Under the pieces are notes generated by a model. The model saw only the letters and a program-made list of their open reading frames with translations, did not search any database and was not told the DNA's origin. A stretch of DNA of 64,000 nucleotides from CAIUGU01 sp040080215 (GTDB lineage Bacteria; Pseudomonadota; Gammaproteobacteria; Steroidobacterales; Steroidobacteraceae), in the NCBI GenBank assembly GCA_040080215.1, contig JBEBIT010000006.1:21637-85636 (forward strand). The letters are read 5' to 3'. A program made the translations under genes and the position numbers. The first letter of the stretch is position 1, and the number at the start of each line of letters is the position of its first letter. Shown piece by piece: positions 50,339-57,264 of this stretch.

Positions 50339-50737
50339 TTGAGCCGACGTCCCCTGCAGAGCGTGTTGTATGTCGACGACGAGCCGGACATCCGCGAGGT
50401 CGTCGAGCTGAGTCTCGCGCTGGCAGCGGACCTCAAGGTCGAATCGTGCGGCTCCGGGGAGCAGGCACTCAAAGTCCTGCCCATCCTGCGTCCGGACATG
50501 GTATTGCTCGATGTCATGATGCCGGGGCTCGATGGGCCCGGCACGCTTGCCCGCATGAAGGCCGATCCACTGCTCGCGGCCGTTCCGGTCGTGTTCCTGA
50601 CGGCCAAGGCCCTGCCTGCGGAGATCAGGCGATTCCTGGCCCTCGGCGCCGTCGCGATCATCCCGAAGCCGTTCGACGCCCTCAAGCTGGCCGAGCAGGT
50701 ACAGACGATCTGGAACGGGCTGTCCGATGCAGGATAA
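50339..50737 (+). CDS. Single-domain response regulator
   Basis: A 132-residue stand-alone receiver. The TTG at 50339 is preferred because a strong G-rich ribosome site lies four bases upstream; an ATG at 50306 inside the kinase gene is an alternative. Acid residues Asp13/Asp14 (LYVDDEPDI), phospho-acceptor Asp58 (VLLDVMMPG), the FLTAK segment and the KPF lysine are present. There is no output domain, so it probably acts by protein contact or as a phosphorelay step with the adjacent Hpt protein. Confidence 0.88.
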   Translation: MSRRPLQSVLYVDDEPDIREVVELSLALAADLKVESCGSGEQALKVLPILRPDMVLLDVMMPGLDGPGTLARMKADPLLAAVPVVFLTAKALPAEIRRFLALGAVAIIPKPFDALKLAEQVQTIWNGLSDAG

Positions 50738-51101
50738 GGACTCGCACAAGCCCGAGTACCAGCGGTCGGCAGAGCTGCAGAGCCAGATGGAGAAAATCGG
50801 CGGCCGCTTCCTCGATCGCGTGCTCGCGGAGTTCGACGCGATGGAGAGTGCGCTGGCGGTGCTCGGCACCGGCGACGCTGCGGCGCTGAGTGCGTTGGAA
50901 ATGTTCGCGCACCGAATCCACGGCAGCAGCGCCATTTTCGGGTTTTCCGCGCTGAGTGAAGCTGCAGGCGCACTCGAAGCGCTGCTGGCATCCGGTCAAG
51001 TACAGGGCAGCCCAGTCAACGCGATTCCGGATATTGCCTTGGGGTTGGCTGCCGTTCGTGCAGCTGCGCAGGCCGCACATGCGGGAACTGCTTCGCGCTG
51101 A
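50727..51101 (+). CDS. Hpt phosphotransfer protein
   Basis: A 124-residue helical protein with one Hpt domain: AHRIHGSSAIFGFSALSEAA, where His62 is the likely phosphorylated residue; the usual Lys/Leu-Lys after it is replaced by Ile-His. It begins 11 bases inside the response regulator gene and its TGA shares a base with the next ATG. Together with the hybrid kinase and the single receiver, it would complete a His-Asp-His-Asp relay. Confidence 0.85.
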   Translation: MQDKDSHKPEYQRSAELQSQMEKIGGRFLDRVLAEFDAMESALAVLGTGDAAALSALEMFAHRIHGSSAIFGFSALSEAAGALEALLASGQVQGSPVNAIPDIALGLAAVRAAAQAAHAGTASR

Positions 51102-51646
51102 TGGGAAGCGCGAGGGTGTCCACGGCAGAATCCGCGTCCGGCGTTGGCTCGCCGCCATCGGTCGTGGTGGTTGCGGATGTCGGGCTGGGTGTTTGCAGCG
51201 ACCTGCTGGCTCCCTACGGGATCGAGGTCGTGCAGATCGAATCCGCGGTCCGGATTCCCGGCTCCTACTGGGGCGAAAGCGAAGCGGGGTTGATCGGGTC
51301 CCGCGTGTATTGCCGCGCCGATACGCCGGTTCACTCGCTGCTGCACGAGGCATGTCACTTCATCTGCATGGACAGCGCGAGGCGGGCCGTGCTCGAGCGC
51401 GATGCAGGCGGCGATTTCGACGAGGAGAATGCCGTCTGCTGGCTGCAGATCGCGCTGGCCGCCCACTTAGGCGGCATGGGCGCGGACCGGATGATGGCGG
51501 ACATGGATGCCTGGGGTTACACCTTCCGGCTGGGTTCGGCGCGGGCCTGGGTCGAGCGGGACTCGGCGGATACGCGCAAGTGGCTCGAGGCAAAGGGACT
51601 GATTGATGCAGGTGGACGCCTTACCTGGCGCCCGCGGATCGATTGA
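51101..51646 (+). CDS. HExxH-containing protein, possible zinc metallopeptidase
   Basis: A 181-residue protein with HExxH at 82-86 (SLLHEACHFICMD) and an acidic EEN segment at 108-110 (DFDEENAVCWLQIALAA) that could supply the third metal ligand, as in gluzincins. There is no signal peptide or membrane helix. It is linked to the Hpt gene by a one-base overlap (TGATG) and so is probably part of the same operon. The substrate is unknown, and a non-catalytic metal-binding role is possible. Confidence 0.6.
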   Translation: MGSARVSTAESASGVGSPPSVVVVADVGLGVCSDLLAPYGIEVVQIESAVRIPGSYWGESEAGLIGSRVYCRADTPVHSLLHEACHFICMDSARRAVLERDAGGDFDEENAVCWLQIALAAHLGGMGADRMMADMDAWGYTFRLGSARAWVERDSADTRKWLEAKGLIDAGGRLTWRPRID

Positions 51647-51648
51647 CT

Positions 51649-51680
51649 GGGAACCTCTGATCAACCTATACGCACTCGCG
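51649..51680 (+). repeat. Left terminal inverted repeat (32 bp)
   Basis: Begins GGGAACCTCTGATCAACC and ends CGCACTCGCG. It pairs with 51910-51941; the only mismatch is at C51662. Confidence 0.9.
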
Positions 51681-51779
51681 TTGCGTCTCCAATCCTCTGC
51701 TGCGAGGCATCGGGCCGCAGGCAATATCGGGAATATTGACAAGGTCCGTAACGACGCAGCAGAGGATTAGAGGCGCAAC
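51680..51779. repeat. Left inner hairpin of the element
   Basis: Arms 51680-51704 and 51755-51779 pair over 25 bp with two mismatches (the outer part reads GTTGCG, the inner part CTCTGCTGCG). The loop holds a smaller dyad CAATAT/ATATTG (51722-51738 region). The first arm begins at the last base of the left terminal repeat. Confidence 0.8.
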
Positions 51780-51814
51780 CCATTTTATGACTATTTATAC
51801 TTTGATCGGGACGG
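51780..51814 (+). promoter_or_regulatory. AT-rich spacer with a possible -10 box
   Basis: The stretch CATTTTATGACTATTTATAC is far more AT-rich than its surroundings and contains TATACT at 51796-51801. It points toward folA. No good -35 box is visible at the right distance, so a promoter is only suggested. Confidence 0.25.
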
Positions 51815-51904
51815 GAGCCATTTCGTGCATGGCAGCGTTGCTCCTCCCTTGTGTACATTCAGTACACGGCGGTCGATCGCGCCTCGCCCTGCACGAAATG
51901 GCTC
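51815..51904. repeat. Right inner hairpin of the element
   Basis: GAGCCATTTCGTGCA (51815-51829) pairs perfectly with TGCACGAAATGGCTC (51890-51904). An apical dyad GTGTAC (51851-51856) and GTACAC (51862-51867) lies within it. Confidence 0.8.
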
Positions 51905-51909
51905 GCCGT

Positions 51910-51941
51910 CGCGAGTGCGTATAGGTTAATCAGAGGTTCCC
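51910..51941 (-). repeat. Right terminal inverted repeat (32 bp)
   Basis: Inverted copy of 51649-51680 with one mismatch, ending in GGTTCCC. The folA ribosome site GGGAGGAG begins two bases beyond it. Confidence 0.9.
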
Positions 51942-51954
51942 TGGGAGGAGCGAC

Positions 51955-52440
51955 TTGGATATCTCGATCATCGTGGCGGCGGACGAGAATGGCGTCATCG
52001 GCCTGGGTAACCGGCTGCCGTGGCGCCTCTCCGCCGACATGAAGCACTTCCGTGAATTGACGATGGGCAAACCGGTGCTGATGGGCCGCAAGACGCAGGA
52101 GTCCATCGGCAAGCCGCTTGCCGGAAGGCACAACATCGTCATCACGCGCAATCCGGGCCTCGCGATCGAGGGCTGCACGGTGGTGACGTCACTCGACGAC
52201 GCACTGGACGCAGCGGGCGACGTCGGGGAAGTCATGATCATCGGCGGTGCCGAGATCTATCGCGAAAGCCTCGGGCTCGCGAATCGGATCTACCTCACGC
52301 GCGTGCACACCGCCGTGCAAGGCGATGCCGTCTTTCCCGAGATCGACTACGACGAATGGTTCGAAACGTCGATCGAATCGCACGCGCCCGACGAGCGCAA
52401 CGAGTATCCCTACAGCTTCGAAGTGCTGGAAAGGCGCTAG
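51955..52440 (+). CDS. folA: Dihydrofolate reductase
   Basis: DHFR reduces dihydrofolate with NADPH for thymidylate and one-carbon metabolism. The TTG start at 51955 has GGGAGGAG just upstream and gives MDISIIVAADENGVIGLGNR, the family start. In the 161-residue protein, Asp28 (WRLSADMKHF) is the catalytic acid, and GRKTQESIGKPLAGRHNIV and IIGGAEIYRE match the cofactor-binding parts. The inverted-repeat element occupies the whole upstream gap, so any promoter of its own must be within the element; otherwise it is read through from the HExxH gene. Confidence 0.96.
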   Translation: MDISIIVAADENGVIGLGNRLPWRLSADMKHFRELTMGKPVLMGRKTQESIGKPLAGRHNIVITRNPGLAIEGCTVVTSLDDALDAAGDVGEVMIIGGAEIYRESLGLANRIYLTRVHTAVQGDAVFPEIDYDEWFETSIESHAPDERNEYPYSFEVLERR

Positions 52441-52444
52441 CGCC
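52433..52444 (+). repeat. 12 bp palindrome over the folA stop
   Basis: GGCGCTAGCGCC contains the folA TAG. It lies between convergent folA and kmo, which end 20 bases apart. No T-run; at most a weak bidirectional transcript end. Confidence 0.35.
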
Positions 52445-52459
52445 CGACGTCGCGTCGTC

Positions 52460-53842
52460 CTAGGCGAGGAGTGGCAGACTAGCCTCGATCAGCGCCTGGG
52501 CCATTTCGTAGTCCACCTCGCTCAGGTCCGTCGCGGTCTGCGTCAGTTCGCTGAGGATCGCGCTTTGCACCTGGCCTCTCTCCATCGCCACACGGTACGG
52601 GATCTCGTGGTGGAACATCACCATGGAATAGCGGGGAATGAAGCGCTCCGGGAACCGCCGCTCCAGTTCGAGCGACAAAGCCTTTTGCAGCTGGAACCGG
52701 GGCGCCCGCACCGTGTCGCGCATCTCCAGGTAGTTCTCGATCGCCATCCCTGCGATGGCATCCGTGTCCGGCTTGCGACGGCTCGCGAAGACATCGCAGG
52801 CCTCAGGCCACGGCAACACGGCCAGCAAGTCATCGAGGATCGCGCAGTCCTCGAAGGCGCAGTTCATCCCTTGTCCGTGGAACGGCACGATGGCATGCGC
52901 GGCATCTCCGAGCAGCACGAGGCGACTGTCCGCAGACCATTGATCGCAGTAGACCGTGCCCATGTGGCCTGTAGGGTGCGAGGCGAATTCCTCTGCCAGG
53001 TCAGGCATCAGCTCGAGTGCGTCGGCAAAATGCTGCTCGAAAAATGCAATGAGGCTCCGCTCGTCCTTGAGGCTCGCGAAGCTGGCCGGGCCGGCATGCG
53101 GCAGGAACAACGTCACCGTGAACGTGCCGTCAAGGTTCGGCAGGGCGATCAGCATGAAGTTGCCCCGGGGCCAGATGTGCAAGGCGTGCGGGTCGAACTG
53201 GTGGTTGCCGCTGGCATCGGCGGGCAACGTCAATTCCTTGTAGCCGTGCGCGAGCATTTCCTCCTTGACGTCGATGGAGTACGCGGCAGCCATCGCGTGC
53301 CGGCATGGCGAGCCTGCGCCATCCGCGGCAATCACTCGCTCGAGGGGCAGCCGATAAGCGTTTCCGGAAGGGGTATCCCGCATGCGGATCATGTGGTGCC
53401 CGAAATCCGGGCCCTGGCATTCCTGCGAGAAGCCGATCACGGCATTGGGCAGGCGGGCGAGTTCATCGAGCAATGTGCAATTGAGCAGGGAGCGCGACAC
53501 GGAGTAGATGGACTCGCTTTCGTTCTGCCCGTACCGGATGAATTGGGGCGCACCCGCGGTGTCGTGCAGCATGCGCCCCGGCATCGGAATCAGCAGGGGC
53601 TCGACGGCAGCGAACACGCCCGCGGCCTTCAGCGCCGCGATGCCTCGATCCGCAAGGGCGAGGTTGATCGAGCGACCGCCGGTGGTCGTGTCAATGCGTG
53701 GATCCGGGCGTCGCTCCAGCAGCAGCACCGGTACGTCGCGTCGCGCAAGCAGGATCGCCATCAGCGTGCCCGCTAGGCCGGCGCCGACGATCGTGACGAC
53801 CGGGCGCGTCGCGGTATCTGATGAAGTTGAAGCGGCTGCCAT
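52460..53842 (-). CDS. kmo: Kynurenine 3-monooxygenase
   Basis: KMO hydroxylates L-kynurenine to 3-hydroxykynurenine using FAD, NADPH and O2. The 460-residue protein has the Rossmann motif GAGLAG (20-25) in VTIVGAGLAGTLMAILLAR, an RSINLALADRGIAAL segment typical of KMO, and the second FAD motif LLGDAAHAIVPFHGQGMNCA. It is the last gene of a four-gene minus-strand set and follows kynU by 15 bases. Confidence 0.95.
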   Translation of the reverse strand: MAAASTSSDTATRPVVTIVGAGLAGTLMAILLARRDVPVLLLERRPDPRIDTTTGGRSINLALADRGIAALKAAGVFAAVEPLLIPMPGRMLHDTAGAPQFIRYGQNESESIYSVSRSLLNCTLLDELARLPNAVIGFSQECQGPDFGHHMIRMRDTPSGNAYRLPLERVIAADGAGSPCRHAMAAAYSIDVKEEMLAHGYKELTLPADASGNHQFDPHALHIWPRGNFMLIALPNLDGTFTVTLFLPHAGPASFASLKDERSLIAFFEQHFADALELMPDLAEEFASHPTGHMGTVYCDQWSADSRLVLLGDAAHAIVPFHGQGMNCAFEDCAILDDLLAVLPWPEACDVFASRRKPDTDAIAGMAIENYLEMRDTVRAPRFQLQKALSLELERRFPERFIPRYSMVMFHHEIPYRVAMERGQVQSAILSELTQTATDLSEVDYEMAQALIEASLPLLA

Positions 53843-53857
53843 CGCTACGTCCTGTCT

Positions 53858-55132
53858 CTATGCCGTCAGCAGGGCTTCGAGGCCAGCGACGAACTCCCAC
53901 ACTTCAATATAGGAGTTGTACAGCGGCACCGGTGTCGCACGGAGGACGTCCGGCTCCCGCAAGTCCGTGTAGAAGCCGCGGGCATGCAGCCCGCCATGCA
54001 GTGACTTGAGGACGCCGGAAGGGGCCCGGACCCTGAACGACACCTGCGAGCCGCGCGTAGCGGGCGTCAGGATGTCGAGTCTCTGTTCAAGCTTTGCACG
54101 CAACAGGAGTTCCAGGTAGCCCGTGAGCTGCGTTGCCTTGGTCGCGCGACGTTCGCTTCCCGCCGCATCGAAGATCTCGAGCGACGCGAGGAGCGGTGCC
54201 ATGGCCAGAATGGGCGGATTCGAGAGCTGCCAGCCCTCGGCGCCGGGCAGGGCCACGAAGTCCGGACCCATGCGGAAGCGCGTCTCCTTGTCGTGACCCC
54301 ACCAACCCGCGAAGCGCGGCAACGTCTCGTCCCGTGCATGGCGCTCGTGCACGAACGCACCTCCGATCGCACCGGGGCCGCCGTTCAGGTACTTGTAGCT
54401 GCACCACACGGCGAAGTCGACGTTCCAGTCGTGCAGCGACAGCGGCACATTGCCGATCGCGTGCGCGAGGTCAAACCCGACCATGCAGCCTTTCGCGCGC
54501 GCAGTGCGTGTGATTGCCTCCATGTCGAAGCGCTGGCCCGTCAGGTACTGCACGCCCGGCAGCAGGACGGTGGCGATCGACTCGCCTTCGCAGTCAAGGA
54601 GCGCGAGCACGTCTTCGTCGCGAATGCTTTCCTCTCCGTCTCGCGGAGCGATCTCGAGCAGCGCATCCGCCGGATCGAGGCCGTGTGCCAGGATCTGCGA
54701 GACCGCCGCGTAGCGGTCCGATGGAAAGGCGGGGCGCTCGATCAGCAGCTTGCGGCGGTTACCCGACGGTCGATAGAAGCTCACCAGCAACAGGTGCAGA
54801 TTGACGGTCAGCGAATTCATCGCCACGACTTCAATCGGCAGCGCGCCCGCCAGTCGGGCGAGCGGCGGCGTCAGCCGTTCGTGATAGGAGAGCCACGGGC
54901 GACGGCCGCCAAAGTGACCCTCTACAGCGAGGCGCTGCCATTCCTCGAGTTCCTCGTTGACGTAGGTGACGGCGCGTCGTGGTTCGAGTCCCAGCGAGTG
55001 TCCGCAGAGATAGGCGACATCCGAGCCATCGGCCCGTTTAGGTCGCAGGAACTCGTGGCGAATCGTCTTGAGCGGGTCCGCGTCGTCGAGGGCGAGCGCG
55101 TCTGCACGAAGCGTCGAGTAGGGTGCGTTCAC
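53858..55132 (-). CDS. kynU: Kynureninase
   Basis: Kynureninase cleaves 3-hydroxykynurenine to 3-hydroxyanthranilate and alanine with PLP. The 424-residue protein carries the PLP lysine Lys247 in WCSYKYLNGGPGAIGG, the VGFDLAHAIGNVPLSLHDWN segment and YLCGHSLGLEPR near the N terminus. The ATG overlaps the end of the cyclase gene (ATGA at 55129-55132), indicating coupled translation. Confidence 0.96.
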   Translation of the reverse strand: MNAPYSTLRADALALDDADPLKTIRHEFLRPKRADGSDVAYLCGHSLGLEPRRAVTYVNEELEEWQRLAVEGHFGGRRPWLSYHERLTPPLARLAGALPIEVVAMNSLTVNLHLLLVSFYRPSGNRRKLLIERPAFPSDRYAAVSQILAHGLDPADALLEIAPRDGEESIRDEDVLALLDCEGESIATVLLPGVQYLTGQRFDMEAITRTARAKGCMVGFDLAHAIGNVPLSLHDWNVDFAVWCSYKYLNGGPGAIGGAFVHERHARDETLPRFAGWWGHDKETRFRMGPDFVALPGAEGWQLSNPPILAMAPLLASLEIFDAAGSERRATKATQLTGYLELLLRAKLEQRLDILTPATRGSQVSFRVRAPSGVLKSLHGGLHARGFYTDLREPDVLRATPVPLYNSYIEVWEFVAGLEALLTA

Positions 55133-55962
55133 GATGTGGCTGGCTCGATCGGATAGAGGATCGGACGGCTGGGTGCGGCATCGCTTTCGAAGGCGGGCAC
55201 CTGCAGGTTGAGCAGGTACGGGCCGTCCGCGATCGCGTTGTCGATGTATGCGAGTTCGGTGATCGTGGCGTGCGGCCGGGTCGCGTGGGCGAGCTGGGTG
55301 CTGCCCTCGGGCAAGCCCCAGAAAATGCGATGGCCGCGGAGCAGTCCGCCATCGACGGCACGATCGATCGACGGCAGGTCCACGACGAGATGGTCAACCC
55401 CTTGCGCCACGATCCAGCGCAGGGCATCGGTGCTGAAGTAGGGCGGCATGCCGGCGTCCAGCGCGTAGGTTCGCGTTGTCTTGTCCGCCGCATTCGGTAG
55501 CGTGCGGACGACAAGGGCACGGCAGCCCACGGTTGCGTCACTCTTCAGTGCGCTTTGCAGCTGGGCTGCAGTGATGATGCGGTCGCCCGGCACGGCAGGT
55601 TCGGCGGTGCCCTCTTCAACAGCGGAAGGTGCGACGCTCACCACGCGCGCGACGAGAAAGGCTTCACTGGCCGTGGCGTGGATGCTGACGGGCTCATGCA
55701 CGACATGACCGACGCTTTCAGTGTGGGTGCCGTTGCAGTGGGGGGTGAGGGTATAGGTCGAGCAGCGGCAACTGCCGCCCTTGAGGACGTCGCCCACGAA
55801 GGATCCGCTGTGCAAGGGTACGGCGGTGGCCGGCTGCGCTCCGTAGAACGAGGGTTGTGCACCGTCAAACGCGAGCGCGATGGCAATGTTCAGTGGACGG
55901 GAGAGATCGGCGCACCAGCGCCGTCCGCCGGCCACGAATTCAATGTGCTTGAGGCTGCTCAC
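55129..55962 (-). CDS. Cyclase-family hydrolase, probable kynurenine formamidase (KynB-like)
   Basis: The start is GTG 55962, overlapping the haoA stop, which gives 277 residues (VSSLKHIEFVAGGRRWCADL); a longer frame upstream runs through haoA. The metal-binding motif of the cyclase/KynB family appears as HCNGTHTESVGH, with Glu where bacterial KynB has Asp. The neighbours supply the other kynurenine steps, so hydrolysis of N-formylkynurenine is the likely job, but a different cyclase substrate cannot be ruled out. Confidence 0.75.
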   Translation of the reverse strand: MSSLKHIEFVAGGRRWCADLSRPLNIAIALAFDGAQPSFYGAQPATAVPLHSGSFVGDVLKGGSCRCSTYTLTPHCNGTHTESVGHVVHEPVSIHATASEAFLVARVVSVAPSAVEEGTAEPAVPGDRIITAAQLQSALKSDATVGCRALVVRTLPNAADKTTRTYALDAGMPPYFSTDALRWIVAQGVDHLVVDLPSIDRAVDGGLLRGHRIFWGLPEGSTQLAHATRPHATITELAYIDNAIADGPYLLNLQVPAFESDAAPSRPILYPIEPATS

Positions 55963-56471
55963 CGCGGGGGCATGACCTGTCCGCAGTGCTTGCAGGTGCG
56001 ATGCTGCAGCGAGCTGTAGAAGCGGTCGAACACCGGCGGCAACTGCGTGACGATGTCGCTGATGTGCAGGTACTCCGAATGCAACAGGTGCTGGCAGTGT
56101 TCGCAGTACCACAGGAATCCGTCCTGCTCCTCCGGACGACGCATGCGTTCGACCACAAGGCCGATGGAATTGGCGCGACGCTGCGGCGAGTGCGGCACAT
56201 GCGCGGGCAGCAGCAGGATGTCGCCGGCCTGCATCGGGATGTCCACGATGCGGGCGTCCTGTACCGTCCGCAGCACCATCTCGCCTTCCAGCTGGTAGAA
56301 GAACTCCTCGCCCGGGTCATCATGGAAATCGGTGCGGGCATTGGGGCCGCCCACCACCATGATGACGAACTCCGATTCGCGGAACACGAGGCGGTTGCCG
56401 ACCGGCGGCTTCAAGTCCTCGCGATGCCGGTCGATCCAGTCCGCAAAGTTGAACGCTTTCAGTGCTTGCAT
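55959..56471 (-). CDS. haoA: 3-Hydroxyanthranilate 3,4-dioxygenase
   Basis: HAO opens 3-hydroxyanthranilate to give the precursor of quinolinate, for NAD synthesis. The 170-residue cupin has iron ligands His50, Glu56 (ARTDFHDDPGEEFFYQ) and His94 (HVPHSPQR), one position off the Cupriavidus His51/Glu57/His95 set. The C-terminal CEHCQ and CKHCG form the second, rubredoxin-like metal site of bacterial enzymes. It is the first gene of the set; no kynA or nadC is in the window. A 20 bp tandem duplication covers its start codon. Confidence 0.95.
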   Translation of the reverse strand: MQALKAFNFADWIDRHREDLKPPVGNRLVFRESEFVIMVVGGPNARTDFHDDPGEEFFYQLEGEMVLRTVQDARIVDIPMQAGDILLLPAHVPHSPQRRANSIGLVVERMRRPEEQDGFLWYCEHCQHLLHSEYLHISDIVTQLPPVFDRFYSSLQHRTCKHCGQVMPPR

Positions 56472-56494
56472 AGGGCTTTCAGTGCTTGCATAAG
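56455..56494. repeat. 20 bp tandem duplication over the haoA start
   Basis: Two copies (56455-56474 and 56475-56494) differ at one base. Each contains a minus-strand ATG followed by CAAGCACTGAAAGC. The upstream ATG (56491) is out of frame with haoA and opens only a 10-codon frame, MQALKALCKH, whose stop at 56459-56461 lies just past the haoA ATG at 56471. Confidence 0.85.
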
Positions 56495-56499
56495 GCCTG

Positions 56500-56505
56500 A
56501 GTATA
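56500..56505 (-). promoter_or_regulatory. Possible -10 box of haoA
   Basis: TATACT on the minus strand, 29 bases before the haoA ATG. No clear -35 element is seen. If used, transcription would start near 56493, so the message would begin within the duplicated start region. Confidence 0.35.
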
Positions 56506-56587
56506 AGCGAGCCTCCTGACCTGACGAAGTCACTTCGGCAGGGCTGCGTCCAGGCGGCCTGGTCAGGTCAAGGCAAATGGGGGGCGT

Positions 56588-57223
56588 ATGCAGTTCCAGA
56601 AAGCGCTTGCGGTGGTGACGGGCTTTGCCGCATTGCTGGGCGCGGGCGGTCTCGCCGCAATGGAGCCGGACCCGGAGCCCGTCGTGGCCACGTGGAAGGA
56701 AGCGCAGATCGACTTTACGTATATCGGGCGCACGAGCTTCTACACCTGCGAGTCCCTGCGCGAGAAGGTGGCCCGGATCCTGATGGCGGTGGGCGCACGC
56801 GATGACCTCAGCGTCCGCAGCTCCGGCTGTTTCGGGTCGTCGGACATCGACACCTTCACGCGGGTACGGATCAAGGCGGCCGTCCCGGTCGTCGCCGAAA
56901 AGGGGGGTCTTGCGCCCGACGAGCGAAGCCGGCGAGAACTCGTCTCCCGCGTTCGGGGCGAGCAGCCGTCGGAGGAGGAACTGCTGGGGCAATTCCCGGC
57001 GACCTGGCAAACGATCAGGTTCACGTCCCGCAATCGGGACCGCGTCGTGGACGACGGCGACTGCGAACTGCTCGAGCAGATGTCCTACAGTGTGTTCAAG
57101 CCGCTCGGCATCGAAGTCTTGCGCGGCAACAACCGCTGCATTCCGGGCGAGGTTCGCTACGGCCAGCTCGATTACCAGCTCAAGGTCTTGAAGGCTGCAC
57201 CCAGGCCCGACGACGCGAAGTAG
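56588..57223 (+). CDS. Secreted hypothetical protein
   Basis: A 211-residue protein with a Sec signal peptide (about 1-24, ALAVVTGFAALLGAGGLAAM). The mature part has cysteines at CESLRE, SGCFGSSD, DGDCELLE and NNRCIPGE, which could form two disulfides, and alternating charged and hydrophobic segments (WKEAQIDFTYIGRTSFYTCE). I recognise no family. It is divergent from haoA and convergent with apaH. The conserved-looking cysteine pattern and normal codon use support a real gene. Confidence 0.75.
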   Translation: MQFQKALAVVTGFAALLGAGGLAAMEPDPEPVVATWKEAQIDFTYIGRTSFYTCESLREKVARILMAVGARDDLSVRSSGCFGSSDIDTFTRVRIKAAVPVVAEKGGLAPDERSRRELVSRVRGEQPSEEELLGQFPATWQTIRFTSRNRDRVVDDGDCELLEQMSYSVFKPLGIEVLRGNNRCIPGEVRYGQLDYQLKVLKAAPRPDDAK

Positions 57224-57264
57224 CGAGGCGATGCAAGCGCTAGTGCCTCAATCCACGAGCAGTG

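Larger units (their letters stand above)
51649..51941. mobile_element. 293 bp inverted-repeat element, MITE-like
   Basis: The element is bounded by 32 bp inverted termini with one mismatch (51649-51680 and 51910-51941; outer end GGGAACCTCTGAT). Inside are two more inverted-repeat pairs: 25 bp arms at 51680-51704 and 51755-51779 (two mismatches), and 15 bp arms at 51815-51829 and 51890-51904, the latter enclosing GTGTAC/GTACAC. Between the two inner hairpins is an AT-rich stretch. It encodes no transposase. I see no convincing target duplication at the ends. It fills the gap between the HExxH gene (ends 51646) and folA (starts 51955). The nested symmetry indicates a non-autonomous mobile element or a strongly folding RNA/DNA element. 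Confidence 0.8.

Noticed and set aside
51736..51924. 62-codon frame inside the inverted-repeat element
   Set aside because: It runs across both hairpins and part of the terminal repeat. Its sequence is set by the symmetry, it has no ribosome site and no transposase-like motif.
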